From Bryopsis sp. KO-2023 (Eukaryota; Chlorophyta; Ulvophyceae; Bryopsidales; Bryopsidaceae), in contig BSYQ01000002.1 in NCBI GenBank assembly GCA_030272585.1, forward strand, positions 7,502,001-7,566,000: DNA of 64,000 bases, in the 5' to 3' direction. Below the pieces are notes generated by a model. That model was not told where the DNA came from, did no database searches, and was given only the letters and a program-made list of their open reading frames with translations. How positions within the stretch are numbered: the stretch's first letter is position 1; every line of letters begins with the position of its first letter. Both the position numbers and the translations under genes were made by a program. Of this stretch, positions 46,785 through 58,585 are shown piece after piece.

Positions 46785-48071
46785 CTTGTTGTGAAACACT
46801 AATTTTAAAGAAGCCCGCAGCTTGGACTCATACCTTGGCCACCGGGCCAGAAGGGCCAGAAGGAATATTCTGGTCAAAACCGGGAAGTCAATACGGCGAA
46901 GGGAGTTCTGGGACTCCAAAAAACTGGAAAGAGCCAATAAGAGCCCAGTTATATGGATGCGTCATGATGGCTCACTTCTGCAACACCACTGAAGGACCAA
47001 AAAGAAAAGGCTTACAAGCTGCCCGATGCTGTTCATGCGATTCGGATAGTTGTTTCTTTCGATCGAGCTCTTTTTCAAAACCAGCCACGTTTCCCTTCAC
47101 CTCCACAGCTTTCTTTTCCACCTCCATTCTCACGCCTCCAATCCATGTTGGATAGCACTGGGGAATAAAGAAAGAAACACCATCACAAATACTGAGGAGT
47201 GACAAAACCACACGACCTGGAGAAAGAATTATGCAGGTGTAGAACACGGGCCTATGTTCTACACCTGCCAATATGCATAGATCGCCAGCTATATTGTGGG
47301 TAGAACGTGACAAACATACATTGATTGATTCATGTCAAAGGATGTACAGACTAAGCACTGATATTGCCAGGCTGCCAGTTATATTGTGGGTCTCTTGCGA
47401 GTCCATTGCTGACACCGAAAGACCCCTCCAAGTCCCAAGGAAAATAACTCACCGCTGGTGCAGTGGTCTTGACCGAGAACGAGGTTGCTCACAGCCACCC
47501 AGTTATATTCTGGATCTATTCTAAATCTATTGTCATGGCAACAGAAAATACAACAAGGGTCAGTAGAGTAGGAAAAGAAAAGAACACAGAGGTTGCTGAG
47601 AATATTATGCCCACAGCGCTACCTTTGATTTCAATTTTTGCGAAATGTTTTGAATCGATGCTGAGTGATTTCCTATGTTTCTCGTGTTCATGAAAAGGGC
47701 TTCCAATCAAGTCTCAACCAATGCTTGTGAGTTGCCAGGGAAAGGCACTTTGTTTTTTGTGTCTTTTCGTTCTACACACATACATTTCGCCACAGGTTGA
47801 GCACCCTCTCTTGCTCTCTCAAAGAAAGAAGAGCATGGCTGGACCCAACGAATCTCGATGAAAACACATCACTGCAAAAGACACAAGAAAACAACTGTTG
47901 GACCAGGAAAGCAAAGCAGCAAGCACATTTCTTGTTGTGGATATATATCCTGGTTACCCAGGTTATATATCATATGAAACAGTCTGTCCAGACCTGGCGA
48001 AGACAATAAAACACGGATCCAAAGATGGGAAAACCAACCGAAAGGAATAGAGTTCCAGAACAAACCGGGAA
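46785..48071. other. Right flank of the Crypton-like region
   Basis: No gene recognised. It contains three copies of the 15-bp motif at 47285-47513. A minus-strand frame near 46972-47150 (VRMEVEKKAVEVKGN) is helical in character but unsupported. Confidence 0.45.
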
Positions 48072-48812
48072 ATGTCGAAGATGGTCCACACACCGCAACC
48101 ACACGTACCCATGTGCGAAGTCAGGCAGCGTCTCAGGGAGCAAGCCCGACGGGCGCAAGCTCCAGTGGAAGGTGGGGTGGCGGCGGAAACGGCCCCGACG
48201 GTCTCGACGGGCGGACCAGGGGGATCAACCCCCGCGAGGGAGGTTCCACAAAGCAGAGGACGACGTGCGACAGAGGAAGCGAAGACCGAGGGTAAGGGTC
48301 GAAACCCTCGCGCCCAGAAAAAGTGCGAGATCGCGTTGCCAACGCCACGTGGCTCCGTCGGGCTGGGAGGGGGGGAGGGGGGGTGTACGGCCGTTGCCAA
48401 CGATGTTGCCGTGATGTGGCGAACGCGATCGCGCGCCAGTAGTATCCCGTGGTCAGGGGAAGCTGATGAGTACGAGGGGAGCTCATTAAAAATCGAACAT
48501 GAATTGATCTGTTTGACTGTCAGCAAGGAGGAGAGTGGAGCTAGTCAGCAGACTGCTGAGGCATTTCGACAGTCCTTCAGAGATAATTGCTGGTACTTAG
48601 AAGAATCCCTGCTTCCTGGATTGTCGAAAGTAAGTAAAACGATGACAGAATAATGTTTTGCAGTGTCGACAGCCTTCTAAAAGTGCTCTGATTTCTTTTG
48701 TTTGGGGCTTCAGGAGCGGGGAAAACAGTTGCAGAAAGTTCACAGGATTCTGAGGGCAGCGCATGGAGCTGTAGACACCTGGAATCAAGCTGATGGGCTT
48801 GAAGGGATCTAG
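48072..48812 (+). CDS. Hypothetical two-exon protein
   Basis: Exons 48072-48629 and 48714-48812, joined in phase 0 by a GTAAGT donor and a TTCAG acceptor: about 218 residues. The first third is basic and Pro/Gly-rich (VRQRLREQARRAQAPVEGG), likely disordered, and its DNA is clearly more GC-rich than the surroundings. The last part is helical (TAEAFRQSFRDNCWYLEESL, then KQLQKVHRILRAAHGAV). The family is not recognised. It may continue into exons downstream if the last exon uses the internal GTAGAC donor instead of the stop. Confidence 0.45.
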
Positions 48813-48828
48813 TTTCTTCAACAGCTGA

Positions 48829-50310
48829 TCAGATCGATTGCCTCTCTCAACAGTTCAAACTCACTTACAAGTCGCTTGCACCAGAGCAGAGCACTAGAAG
48901 TTTACTAGGCATATCTGGGTTGCCTGCTGTCAAGGTTGGGATTTTGAAATGATGCATTGTTCCAGCTCATGTGAGCAAAATTGGCCTTGTGGAATTTCAA
49001 TGGAATTTTGGTTGAGGCTGAGATATGAATGTTTCGGTTCAGGGGAAAGTCTGATCTGGGATGGATTGGGTTTACAACCAATGGGTCCTAACCAGGTGCA
49101 CCTGGGTTTCCTTCCAGGTTGGAAAACCAGTTCAAGGATGCATATGAACAGGGGTGGTCAGAGGATAGTTCCAGCTGTGACAAGGGCAAGGCAGAAACGG
49201 CTGCTGGAGGTGTTGCTGTTGCTATCGCCGGTGCAGTGTGTTTGAAGAGGGAAAACTGATTCGAGGCCAGCAGGACATGCTGAGGCTGAATTTTGATAAT
49301 AAATAAAAAAGCAATAAAGGTTCTTATCTTTTGTGGGGATGAACGTTGGAACGATGCTTTATTTTTGTTTTATTTCTTCTTTGAAGGTCAGGTCTGGTGC
49401 TTGTGAAATTACGATGGACTGAAGGCTGGAAAAACGGAGTTGGTGGTGGAGAGGAAATGGACCGTGGAAAATCATTTAGGCAACAAGGAAACCGTCCTCG
49501 AAAACGCCAACCCCCGACAACAGTGAACATCTACAAGTGCGAAGATTCTGTTGTGAAGGTACCAGTGGGTTGGGCTGCTCTTTCCCTTTCCCTTCTTTTT
49601 TTTTGGGGGGGGGGAAGGGGCGTCAGAATAGTAATTCCCTATGAGAATGTGGCTGGGTCTGGATGTTGACCAGACTTCAGAACCATGCGTTTGAGTGATT
49701 TCCCACATGTTTGCTGGATCGAGAGGATTCAAAAGTGTGTCTGTTCTTTATGCTGGGTGTTGGTTTTGTTTGTGTTTTTTAATGGAAATATGGATGGAAA
49801 AGTGAATGCCATCACGTGGATTCCTGCAAAATGCTGGGGCTTCTTTTCGGAACAGTCATGGCCTCGATGGTTCCACCTCACTTGTTAAATTAAAACTATT
49901 ACACTCTTTCGTGTTCATTTTTTATTTTCTTTCAATTTTTTCTTTCTTTACCTTTTCCCCAGGTGTATGTGCCTGACTTGTTGACCGATGTGGCCATTTC
50001 GACAGAAAAATAAGCTGGGGTCTCGGTTATTGTAATTGGTGGGGAGGAGCCAGTGGAGTCAACCGTTCCAGACCAATTTGTCACGTCCGCATCCGCAAAT
50101 GCTTCTGCATGCACGAAGGAGGGCACAGTTGCAGGTCAAGCTTGTGTGTGGGGAATGCTTCATCAGTGATGGAAGGCGCAACCACTGTCGTTGGAAATGC
50201 TTGTGGTGGACTGAAGCGGTTGGAGGCTTGCCATGGTGTTGGTGCTTCTTGCTGTGCGAGAACCTTCAAGAGGAAGCTCTATAACTGTTCCAAAGACAGG
50301 GAATAATGGT
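48829..50310 (+). pseudogene. Possible exons of one or more unrecognised genes
   Basis: Several open blocks have acceptors and donors: about 48829-48934 (DQIDCLSQQFKLTYKSL), 49116-49245 (ENQFKDAYEQGWSEDSS), 49391-49558 (VLVKLRWTEGWKNG, then RPRKRQPPTTVNIYKCED) and 49963 onward (VYVPDLLTDVAISTEK then TAA). Past that stop the same frame runs on as VSVIVIGGEEPVES. The blocks could be a decayed continuation of the preceding gene. Confidence 0.3.
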
Positions 50311-50689
50311 CCATGGATCAGAATCAATGTGTATAGTTACGAGAAGAATACGAAGAGGTCTTTTCAAGATGGGAAGAAGAAGCAGTGCTTCTGCCTTCAG
50401 TAGAGAGATAGAGGAGATTCTTATCCAGAATTAACATGCAGTTCGATATTTCGGCTTTTCATATTTCATTTGTGAGTTGGGATGGCAGGGAGTGACGTCC
50501 CTTATATCGTTTTTAGTCCAGCAACATTTCTGCTAGCAATATTGATGGGGGGGGTTTAATTTTAGTTGTTATCTGTAAAGAATGTTGCAAAACCTGCATC
50601 AAACAATGTGACAAAGCCTCTCCCCGTTGTGGGAATCAACGTTGCAAAGTTCACCATCAACAATGTTCCAATGTCTCTCCCCGTTGTAG

Positions 50690-51730
50690 CATCCAACGTT
50701 GTTGAGTGCACATTATTCCGTGCCAAAACGCCAATGTGCGTTGTAAACATCATCGTTGTTGAGTGCACATTATTCCGTGCTAAAACGCCTGTCTGCGTTG
50801 TAAACATCATCGTTGTTGAGTGCACATTATTCCGTGCTAAAACGCCTGTCTGCGTTGTAAACATCATCGTTGTTGAGTGCACATTATTCCGTGCCAAAAC
50901 GCCTGTCTGCGTTGTAAACGTATGCGTTGTGAACGTCATCGTTGTGGAGTGCACATTATTCCGTGCTAAAACGCCTGTCTGCGTTGTGAACGTCATCGTT
51001 GTGGAGTGCACATTGTTCCGTGCTAAAACGCCTGTCTGCGTTGTAAACATCATCGTTGTTGAGTGTACATTATTCCGTGTTAAAACGCCTGTCTGCGTTG
51101 TGAACGTCTGCGTTGTGAATGTCATCGTTGTGGAGTGCACATTATTCCGTGCTAAAACGCCTGTCTGCGTTGTGAATGTCATCGTTGTTGAGTGCACATT
51201 ATTCCGTGCTAAAACGCCTGTCTGCGTTGTGAACGTCATCGTTGTGGAGTGCACATTGTTCCGTGCTAAAACGCCTGTCTGCGTTGTAAACATCATTGTT
51301 GTTGAGTGCACATTATTCCGTGTTAAAACGCCTGTCTGCGTTGTGAACGTCTGCGTTGTAAACATCATCGTTGTTGAGTGCACATTATTCCGTGCTAAAA
51401 CGCTTGTCTGCGTTGTGAACGTCATCGCTGCGGAGTGCACATTATTCCGTGCTAAAACACTTGTCTGCGTTGTAAACATCATCGCTGTTGAGTGCACATT
51501 ATTCCGTGCTAAAACGCCTGTCTGCGTTGTGAACTGCATCGTTGTGGAGTGCACATTATTCCGTGCTCAGAGGCCTGTTTACGTTGTAAACTGCATCGTT
51601 GTGAAGTGCACGTTATTCCGTGCTAAAACGCCTGTCTGCGTTGTGAGCTGCATCGTTGTGGAGTGCACATTATTCCGTGCTCAGAGGCCTGTTTACGTTG
51701 TAAACTGCATCGTTGCAAATGAAGCACTCA
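50690..51730. repeat. 57-bp tandem array, about 17 units
   Basis: Units share GAGTGCACATTATTCCGTGC and CGCCTGTCTGCGTTGT. Some carry an extra 15-18 bp (GTAAACGTATGCGTT-type). One frame on each strand is open through the array (CTLFRAKTPVCVVN forward, NNVHSTTMMFTTQTGVLAR reverse). Unit differences do not decide between them, so coding is unproven. The array lies just upstream of F-box/WD40 gene 3. Confidence 0.92.
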
Positions 51731-51953
51731 ACCATGTCATTTCCAAAAGACGTCAACCATGCTAACCGGGCCTTCTGCGTGACTCGCCGACTGGATGTGG
51801 GTGCTAAAAAATGCAACATTGTTAAACGTGCACTCCACATCGATGAAAAACAACCATGCAAACGGGGTGTAGAACAACGTTAATGATGTCATTAACCATG
51901 CGAACGTTTACATCGTATTCAGCGAATCTCCTATAGTGCAGGTGGTGTTGAGA

Positions 51954-53060
51954 ATGCTTGGCTGGAAGGGCGATCATCGTTCCAATACCAGCGACTCTTT
52001 CACCATCGAATGGGACTTGCCCAAAGATATCCTCATCGACATTTTCCAAATGGTTTCGGCGAAAACGCTGGCTAGATGCTCTTGTGTGGTCAAGTCTTGG
52101 CGTGAAGTTATGGATACAGAGCTTGACTTGAAAAGAAAAATTGGCTTGGAGCGTGCATGGTTGCATGATCCACCACAGCCCGTTATCCATCGGGACCCTC
52201 TTCGAATGTTACCATTGCTGACATGTGCAGTGATGGAAAACCTTATTGCATTGACGGACGATCACAAGCTCAAGGTGATAAATTTCAACACGGGAGAAAC
52301 CGTTTTTGATTGTAGTACCACATTTCACTTCCACATTGGAAGGGTAGGCCCACAAAACAGTCTTTCTTTCATGGATGGGATGCTTGTTGGTGGGGGTTGC
52401 AATGGATCTTTGTGCGGATGGGATATCTCAAACGAATGGAGGTTGCTTTTCAACGTGTCAATTTTCTGCAACAAGAGTATCTTGTCGATTGCGGACCTTG
52501 GCGACAACGTGGCTATTGGGGGGGTGGATGGGGAGCTTGAAATTTGGAAAAAAGGGGTATGGGAGCTCGTTACCTCCCTTCAAGGTCACAAACACAGGGT
52601 TTGGCAGATCTTACCGGAGGAAGGCAATCTCTTGATCAGTGGTTCGGAAGATGAGACTATTCGAATATGGAACTTACTTGATAATGCGTGCCTTAGAGTC
52701 ATTAGTGGACAAAAACGGGGAGTGAGCTCCATGAGTGTTTCTGATGGATTGATATTTTGTGGAGCGTGGGATGGAAACATTCGCTTGTGGGAAGTGAACA
52801 GCGGTAAACATGTGCACACCTTTCGTGGTCACACGAAAACCATCACATCAGTTGGTATCAAAGGAGGTCGTGTTTTCTCCGGATCTTGTGATGGAACTGT
52901 TAAAATATGGGATAAAACTAAGGAGGAGTGTGTGCAGAGCTTTGCTTGTTTCCAGAAAGTGGAACAAATGGTGAATCAGGTCTTGGTGGAGGACGAAAAG
53001 CTAACAGTTGTGACTAGGTTTGGAGAGATTTGGCATTGGGATTTTTCCAAGCACTTTTGA
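51954..53060 (+). CDS. F-box/WD40 protein 3
   Basis: About 368 residues, no intron after the chosen ATG (MLGWKGDHRSN); an upstream exon is possible because GTGCAG lies just before. F-box at about residues 18-65 (LPKDILIDIF, then LARCSCVVKSWREV). WD40 repeats follow: LSFMDGMLVGGG, NVAIGGVDGELEIW, LQGHKHRVWQI with SGSEDETIRIW, FCGAWDGNIRLW, TFRGHTKTITSV with SGSCDGTVKIWD and a final GEIWHWDF. This is the intact relative of gene 1 and shows what that gene lost. Expected to act as an SCF ubiquitin-ligase receptor. Confidence 0.9.
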   Translation: MLGWKGDHRSNTSDSFTIEWDLPKDILIDIFQMVSAKTLARCSCVVKSWREVMDTELDLKRKIGLERAWLHDPPQPVIHRDPLRMLPLLTCAVMENLIALTDDHKLKVINFNTGETVFDCSTTFHFHIGRVGPQNSLSFMDGMLVGGGCNGSLCGWDISNEWRLLFNVSIFCNKSILSIADLGDNVAIGGVDGELEIWKKGVWELVTSLQGHKHRVWQILPEEGNLLISGSEDETIRIWNLLDNACLRVISGQKRGVSSMSVSDGLIFCGAWDGNIRLWEVNSGKHVHTFRGHTKTITSVGIKGGRVFSGSCDGTVKIWDKTKEECVQSFACFQKVEQMVNQVLVEDEKLTVVTRFGEIWHWDFSKHF

Positions 53061-53374
53061 GTGGTGTCACGTTTTTATTTGATACGATTTTAGTTTTTTT
53101 CTGGGGTATGTCAATAATGTCAAATACGTTGTTTGTTATATGGCTGAAGTAACACTGGTCCATTCGCTGCAAACCTTGCCCTGCTTTTTCTCGTTTGTAC
53201 CACCGAGTTGTTCTATAAGATTCGACCTTTGAGTCCAAGGCCAGTCCGCCAGTCGAGAGTGTTCTTTTTTTTTCCCTTCAACTTTCGAAAAAAAAAAACC
53301 TCAGTCGGTCAGAGCTCAGTCGAAGGTCTTTATCGCTTGCTCCATCCGATTTCGAGTGGATAATTAACCACGTG

Positions 53375-54105
53375 CACGTGGCTGGTCAGGGTAGCCAAAG
53401 GAGATGTGGAATGCCCCTCGAAAGGGACGTCAGGGACGTCAGTCAGACTGACTGTTGGGTGCAGCCAAAACCAGCTTTTCCAAGCTGGTCGGAAAAGTAG
53501 ATGGGTGGTGATTGGGTGGTTTCTGGTTGGAGCTGCACCCACAGTCTGACTGATCCTGAGGAATGGGCTGATGGGCTGGCTATGGGGTTTTTCGCTTTTG
53601 TTGGGAAACCAAGTGGGTTAGTGCAACTTCTAACAGAGCCATGAACATCCAGGACTCAACAAAACACGCACACACACCGAAAACAACAGCAGTTTTTTTT
53701 CCCCAACATGCATGAGAATCCCCCCAAAAAAGGTAAAAAGTAAAATCGAAAAAAAAAACAAAAACCCCGCCGGCGGTTTCAGCACCGGCGGCTACGACCT
53801 CTCTGGCGCATGACAATTCGAGAGTGAAGGTTCGAACCCGGGACCTGATGTCTAGGGATCCTCTAGCAGATCCCCTTGACCAGCGGGCCGAACAATGACA
53901 TGCAGCGATGTCGCACTCAAGTACCCCCCCAAGGATGATTCACCCAACCGCCAGAAACTCGAGCGGTGCGCGCGCGTCGAGCGGCTCTCCGACGTCTTCG
54001 AAGACGTCTTCGAAACCAAACCAGCTGAATCCGAATCGCGGTCCTCGCGATGCTCACACGTGGTGGTTACCAAAGCCACCAAAGAGTCAGGTGGGGGATG
54101 ACTGA
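53375..54105 (-). repeat. Dispersed repeat R1, copy D
   Basis: Like copy A over its whole length, including the block shared only by A and D (GTCAGTCAGACTGACTGTTG). B-box-like GGTTCGAACC is near 53829 and the paired GACGTCTTCGAAGAC palindrome near 53990. Confidence 0.88.
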
Positions 54106-54372
54106 CACCCTTGCACCGAGACTAAATGTCAGTGAGGAATGCGGGGCACTGGAGTTCTCACAGACAAACGATCCAAATTCTCGGCTGGGGTGTTCGCTGG
54201 AAGAAGAAAATGTCGTGAGCGCATCGCCAAGCATCAGAGGAGGGACTTCCATTGCGCAAACTAAAATACGCGCTGCAACACAATCGCGCGTGGACGAGGC
54301 TGGTGGGGGATCATTCTGTGTTGTTTTTTTTGTGATGAGAGTTGACATCAAATTGAATGCTGCTTCTTCCTT

Positions 54373-54927
54373 TGCATAGCAGATGCCTCTGTGACGTCTT
54401 TAACGGCCATCCAGGCGATCGCGCCCTAAAATGAAAAGAGCTTCACGTTTTGCCCAGCTTTCCACAGTCTTTTCCTTGCAAGAATATGGAGAGCGACTTG
54501 ATCAACTGTGTCAAGGCATTAAACCAGCAGAATGTGTGAATTCGTTTTTTTTTTTGCCAGGGGCCGATGCGGAGCCTTCAATTTTGCTGGGTATGGCTGC
54601 GAAAAACGGGCGTCTTCTTGCTGTCGAGACTCTTCTTGAAGCAGGTGAATCTTTTTTGCAACAGTTTTCTTTAAGGTCCATCTGGTTATGGCTGGTAATG
54701 TTTAAACAAAGACCTGCTACAAGGTCGGTCAACGCCGCCCACAAGCGAGTAGCATTGACCTCGTGAATAAGAGCAACTATTCAATAATGGTTGATAGCTT
54801 TTGGACAGGGCTCGATAAGAATGCGAAGGACTCTGAAGGCAGGACCCCAAAGGATGCTATTTGTACTTGTCCTCTCAATCCTTGCGATGAAGAAACTGAA
54901 GAGGCGTTGCATGACCTTCTTGGCTGA
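54373..54927 (+). CDS. Partial ankyrin-repeat gene
   Basis: Exons 54561-54644 (GADAEPSILLGMAAKNGRLL, then ETLLEAG) and 54809-54927 (LDKNAKDSEGRTPKDA, then EEALHDLLG and TGA) join in phase 1. The last exon is homologous to the last exon of the palindrome genes (RKDIRNNNGKTAAEVI, then EIEDLLKSD). Upstream, a remnant after TGCATAG (ADASVTSLTAIQAIAP, stop) looks like another copy of that terminal exon. The frame from ATG 54431 (MKRASRFAQLSTV) may be the start, but its splice donor is unclear. The gene is likely truncated, or the 5' part was replaced. Confidence 0.55.
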
Positions 54928-56683
54928 GGATCTTCTCATTTTCTGGAGGGCCAAACACTCTGTGTTCAGAGAGATTCTGTACTCTAGACAATATTTCCTT
55001 TTTTTTGTTTTGTTGCGATAGAGGCCTGTGCCTCTGCGTATATAATTTTCATTGATTGATGATCAGGGCTAAAGTTATAACATGGGTACACAACGTTTTT
55101 GAAGACGATCTGGTAATGCCTCAAGATACTCGAGAAAAAATCTGAGAGTTTGTTTGCTTAGTTTGCTGTTTTGGGTTGCTTTTTGGTCATAGAATCAAGT
55201 CGCCAGGTATAGTTTGTTCATACAAGAATTCGCGAATTCTACAATGTTGAAATGGCCCTGTTGTCAGTAAACTTTCTTGTAACCGGTCTGCTAAGTAGAA
55301 TTGCGTTGTCAAAAATCTGCTCAAGCAATACTGGATCACCGAATGTTGTCCTCGATAGGAGTCTGAAAGACACGATTCAATTACAACCAGAAATGATCCA
55401 CTGCAGATGAATACACCGTTTTTTCCACCGAACTGTTTTCAGATCCAAAGTGAGGAAAGGAGTCGTTAGGCAATACTTTGTGGATGAGGTTGAAAACAGG
55501 GCTGATTGCTTTCTTGGGGATCCAGGTGCATGAAAATACATGCAAAAACATTTGCTTGGGGCTTCCGCAGCTGTACCCCCTAAGTTTACTTTGAAGTGGA
55601 TTGCGGAACACACTAAAAATAAATAGAAAAAAATGTCATAACCTCTATTCGCTGGCAACCGTGTACTCAGTAGTCGCGGACACGGTAGTTTGCAGTTGAA
55701 GACGCGGAGTGCGGTCGACAAAACCCAAAACGACAGAAACTCGCTACAGACGTGGCTGCCACGGGCGTTTTGTCGAAACGTGGAGTGATTATTGTGTCAT
55801 TCATTGTCACTGTAATGAAATTCAATTTCACACCTACTCGAACGAAAGCTGCGTGGTGCCTACGGTTTGTCAAAACAAAAGGATTCGAACCCTCGACGGG
55901 ACGTGCTTGACACTCAAACGTGTGCACCAAGCCACGGTCCTGACTCCAATCGATCAGCCGCCTCTCGATTTAAATACCCTTCCCGGGAAAATTTCATTTC
56001 CATCACACCCACACTTGCTTGTCAAATTGAAAGTCAGATATTGTTTTACTGACCCGCAAAAAAAGAGTCACAGGCAAGTTTTTCTCCCTAATATTCTAAT
56101 GAGGATAAATGGTTTCCGCTTGATTAGTTTAATCTAAGGCTTCCCTGTTCATTCCAGGCCTCATCTATTCTTCTTTAAAAAATAAAACACACATTCTCAA
56201 AAACATCTGCCCCCAGCTTTGGTCATTCTATTATATAAATTTCTATCATCAGTACAATAAGTAGCTGAGTTTTGGTGAGTGGAGGACCACCCGTCACTTG
56301 TTCTTTTTTGCATCCCACTTTGTTTTTGAAAAGACAGTCTGGCAGTCGAAAAGATGATGGCGGCAAAGAAATTGTTGAAGAAATAAACCAAATGTTTTAA
56401 GAAAAAAACAGCCACCACAACTCATTGATGCTCGAAAAAAACGGCCCCTGGCTGAGCCAGACTGAACATACCCTGATAAGGGAAAGCGACATGATTTTTT
56501 TTTTCCCTCTATTTTTGATTTACTTGATGTTTAGTTAAGTATTTTTCTGATGATAGGGATAGCCAACCACAACTCCTTTTCCCTTTTTATAAATCAAATT
56601 TACTGCTGCTGGCCAGGGTGAACGTGCTTTTTTTTTGCTATTCTTAGTTAGGGATTTATTCTTTTGGGAACTTGAAGTGATCG

Positions 56684-56773
56684 GGTCGGGTGGTCTAGCT
56701 TGGTCAAGACATCGCACTGGAGGGGAGTGTCCCATTATCGCGAAAATCGGGGGTTCGAATCCCCCTCCAACCC
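56684..56773 (+). tRNA. tRNA-like sequence, class II type, probably not functional
   Basis: The T arm GGGGG TTCGAAT CCCCC is perfect, the D stem GTCT/AGAC is perfect and the acceptor pairs at six of seven positions. The anticodon arm (GCACT GGAGGGG AGTGT) lacks T at position 33, and two extra bases precede it, so no anticodon can be assigned. Confidence 0.35.
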
Positions 56774-58509
56774 CTTTATGACCCTTTTTGGTCGTCCCAG
56801 CTATGTGAACCTTTCCTGTTTCTTGTCCTTTGCAGTTTCTGCAAGAGTGGTTAGTGCTGTCCTGGGCACCTGAAAATCATGCAACAGATGGATGGCCTGA
56901 GTGAGAATGAATAATCTTTATTTTGTTATTCTAATACACCACCTTGACGCTGTTTTGTGGATTTTTTTTCTCTTTTTTCAAAGGGGCTTTATTCATTAGT
57001 CCGAGGGATTTTGTCATGATACCTTCCATGGACATTCATTGTTGTTTCTGAGTCACAATCATCGATCAATCTTTACAAGAGTGGAAAGCCAATCTGTATG
57101 GATGTGGGTGGGTTGGTGGGGGCTTTCTTGATATGATTTCTTTTTTTGGTTCGTTGCTGTCCCCGACATTATGGATTTTATGGTAATCGTCATTGCAAAG
57201 GACAATGTCGAGTCAATTATATCGCACTCAAGACCCCACAAGAAGCACTCCAACTCATGCTTTTTGGAGGAGACATCATTCAGGGCCCAGCAGATCTATT
57301 GATCCATGGCTGAGGTCTACCAGAAGCGTGCAGCAAAAGAGTCCAAAAAAAGCCTGACAATTTAAATTTTTAACTGCCATCAGTTATTTTTAAGAAACAT
57401 ACATATATTCCCATTGCCTGGATGAGTTGTTGTGCTAAGCTCAGGTACTGCAAATCCAGGAGAGCCGCCACTCTGACCTAGAAAGCCTTTTGGTTCTTCT
57501 TACATTCTTGGATTCCTTTCGAGACAAGGCTTCTGTTGCTGCCCAATGCATGGAAACTTTTTTCCTTTTCTTTGGCAATCTATTTCCATTTTTAAAAACT
57601 CAGAAATGAAGTCCTGGTCTTCCCTACATGAGTTTCCACAATTTGAAAACAGAATTTAAATCCACCTGTATCGAAATTGATATTGATTGGGAAAGCAGGT
57701 GCAAATTTAATGATCTGAAAAAGGGAAGGGGGGGGGGAACTGAGGTGTTCCATTAAAAAATTCGATTTTCCTCCACACGAATGCTGGTTTCTTGGGAGGT
57801 AGAATTCATGGTGGGATGATTGGTGAGGTCAATCAACCATACTAGTTCATCTCCAATTTCCTAGGGTCTTTTCTTTTCGATTTCACAATAACAGCAATTC
57901 AGCAGGGCGCAATGGTCAGTTCGCAAGGGGGTTTCTTGTTTTAATAAAGAAAAAGGGTATAATAGGAACAAGAGATATTTTTGTACAAGCAATTTTTCCA
58001 TTCAGGTGCGAGTTGAATTTTGGTTCCAATTTCAAGTGCTTGCCTGATGCATATACATCAATCCAATGCACCCCTACCATCTCTAGAACAGGGGGGGGGG
58101 GGTCAGATATGGCCTCCATCGACATTTTCACCACATATGGAAGTGCTGGTTGGCTGGTCTATTTTGACCATATGAAAAGGTTGGCTGGCTGGCTGGCTGG
58201 CTTTCACCACATGTAAATGAAAATGCTGGTTGGCTGGATGGTTTCCCGCACCCCACACATGCTATAATTCGGGGTTAGGAATTCAAGGAGGAAGTTTCCA
58301 CAATCAGGCAGACGGTGCTTGATATATGAGTGTGAAAAAAAAGGAAAAGAAAGAAGACACAGGAAAAGGGGTGTCAAATTTTTTGAAAAACAAATAGAAA
58401 ACTGAAAATCAATGTTGAATAGAACTAAAAAAGATTTTAATAAGCTGAGTTAAATAAATATATACAATTGTTTAAGAACAGCACTGACCCCTATCCAAAC
58501 TACGAGAAG

Positions 58510-58585
58510 TGCCATCCACGGCAGGACTCGAACCTGCAATCCTTTGCTTTGGAGGCAGACGTCTTCTCCACCAATCAATCATCTT
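58510..58585 (-). pseudogene. tRNA-Arg-derived relic
   Basis: The 3' two-thirds match tRNA-Arg(CCG) at 15698 (GGAGAAG, TCTGCCTCC, TGCAGGTTCGAGTCCTGC, even the following GGCACT). The anticodon loop is changed to CTCCAAA (CCA), and the 5' acceptor and A box are lost. Confidence 0.55.

Larger units (their letters stand above)
38355..47513. promoter_or_regulatory. Recurrent 15-bp motif CCAGTTATATTCTGG
   Basis: Exact copies in reverse orientation (CCAGAATATAACTGG) are at 38355-38369 and 38710-38724. Exact forward copies are at 42549-42563, 46404-46418 and 47499-47513. Near copies are at 44212 (reverse, 12 of 15), 42958, 46945, 47285 (CCAGCTATATTGTGG) and 47375 (CCAGTTATATTGTGG). The motif has inverted CCAG/CTGG arms around a 7-bp A/T core, the shape of a small recombinase or dimer binding site. 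I saw no copies elsewhere in the window. The role is inferred only. Confidence 0.6.

Noticed and set aside
47948-47975. Additional copy of the 15-bp motif (CCCAGGTTATATATC)
   Set aside because: Too divergent; it lacks the CTGG arm and the core spacing.
50562-51765. Calling the 57-bp array a protein-coding gene
   Set aside because: Both strands are open and unit differences do not favour either, so only the repeat is reported.
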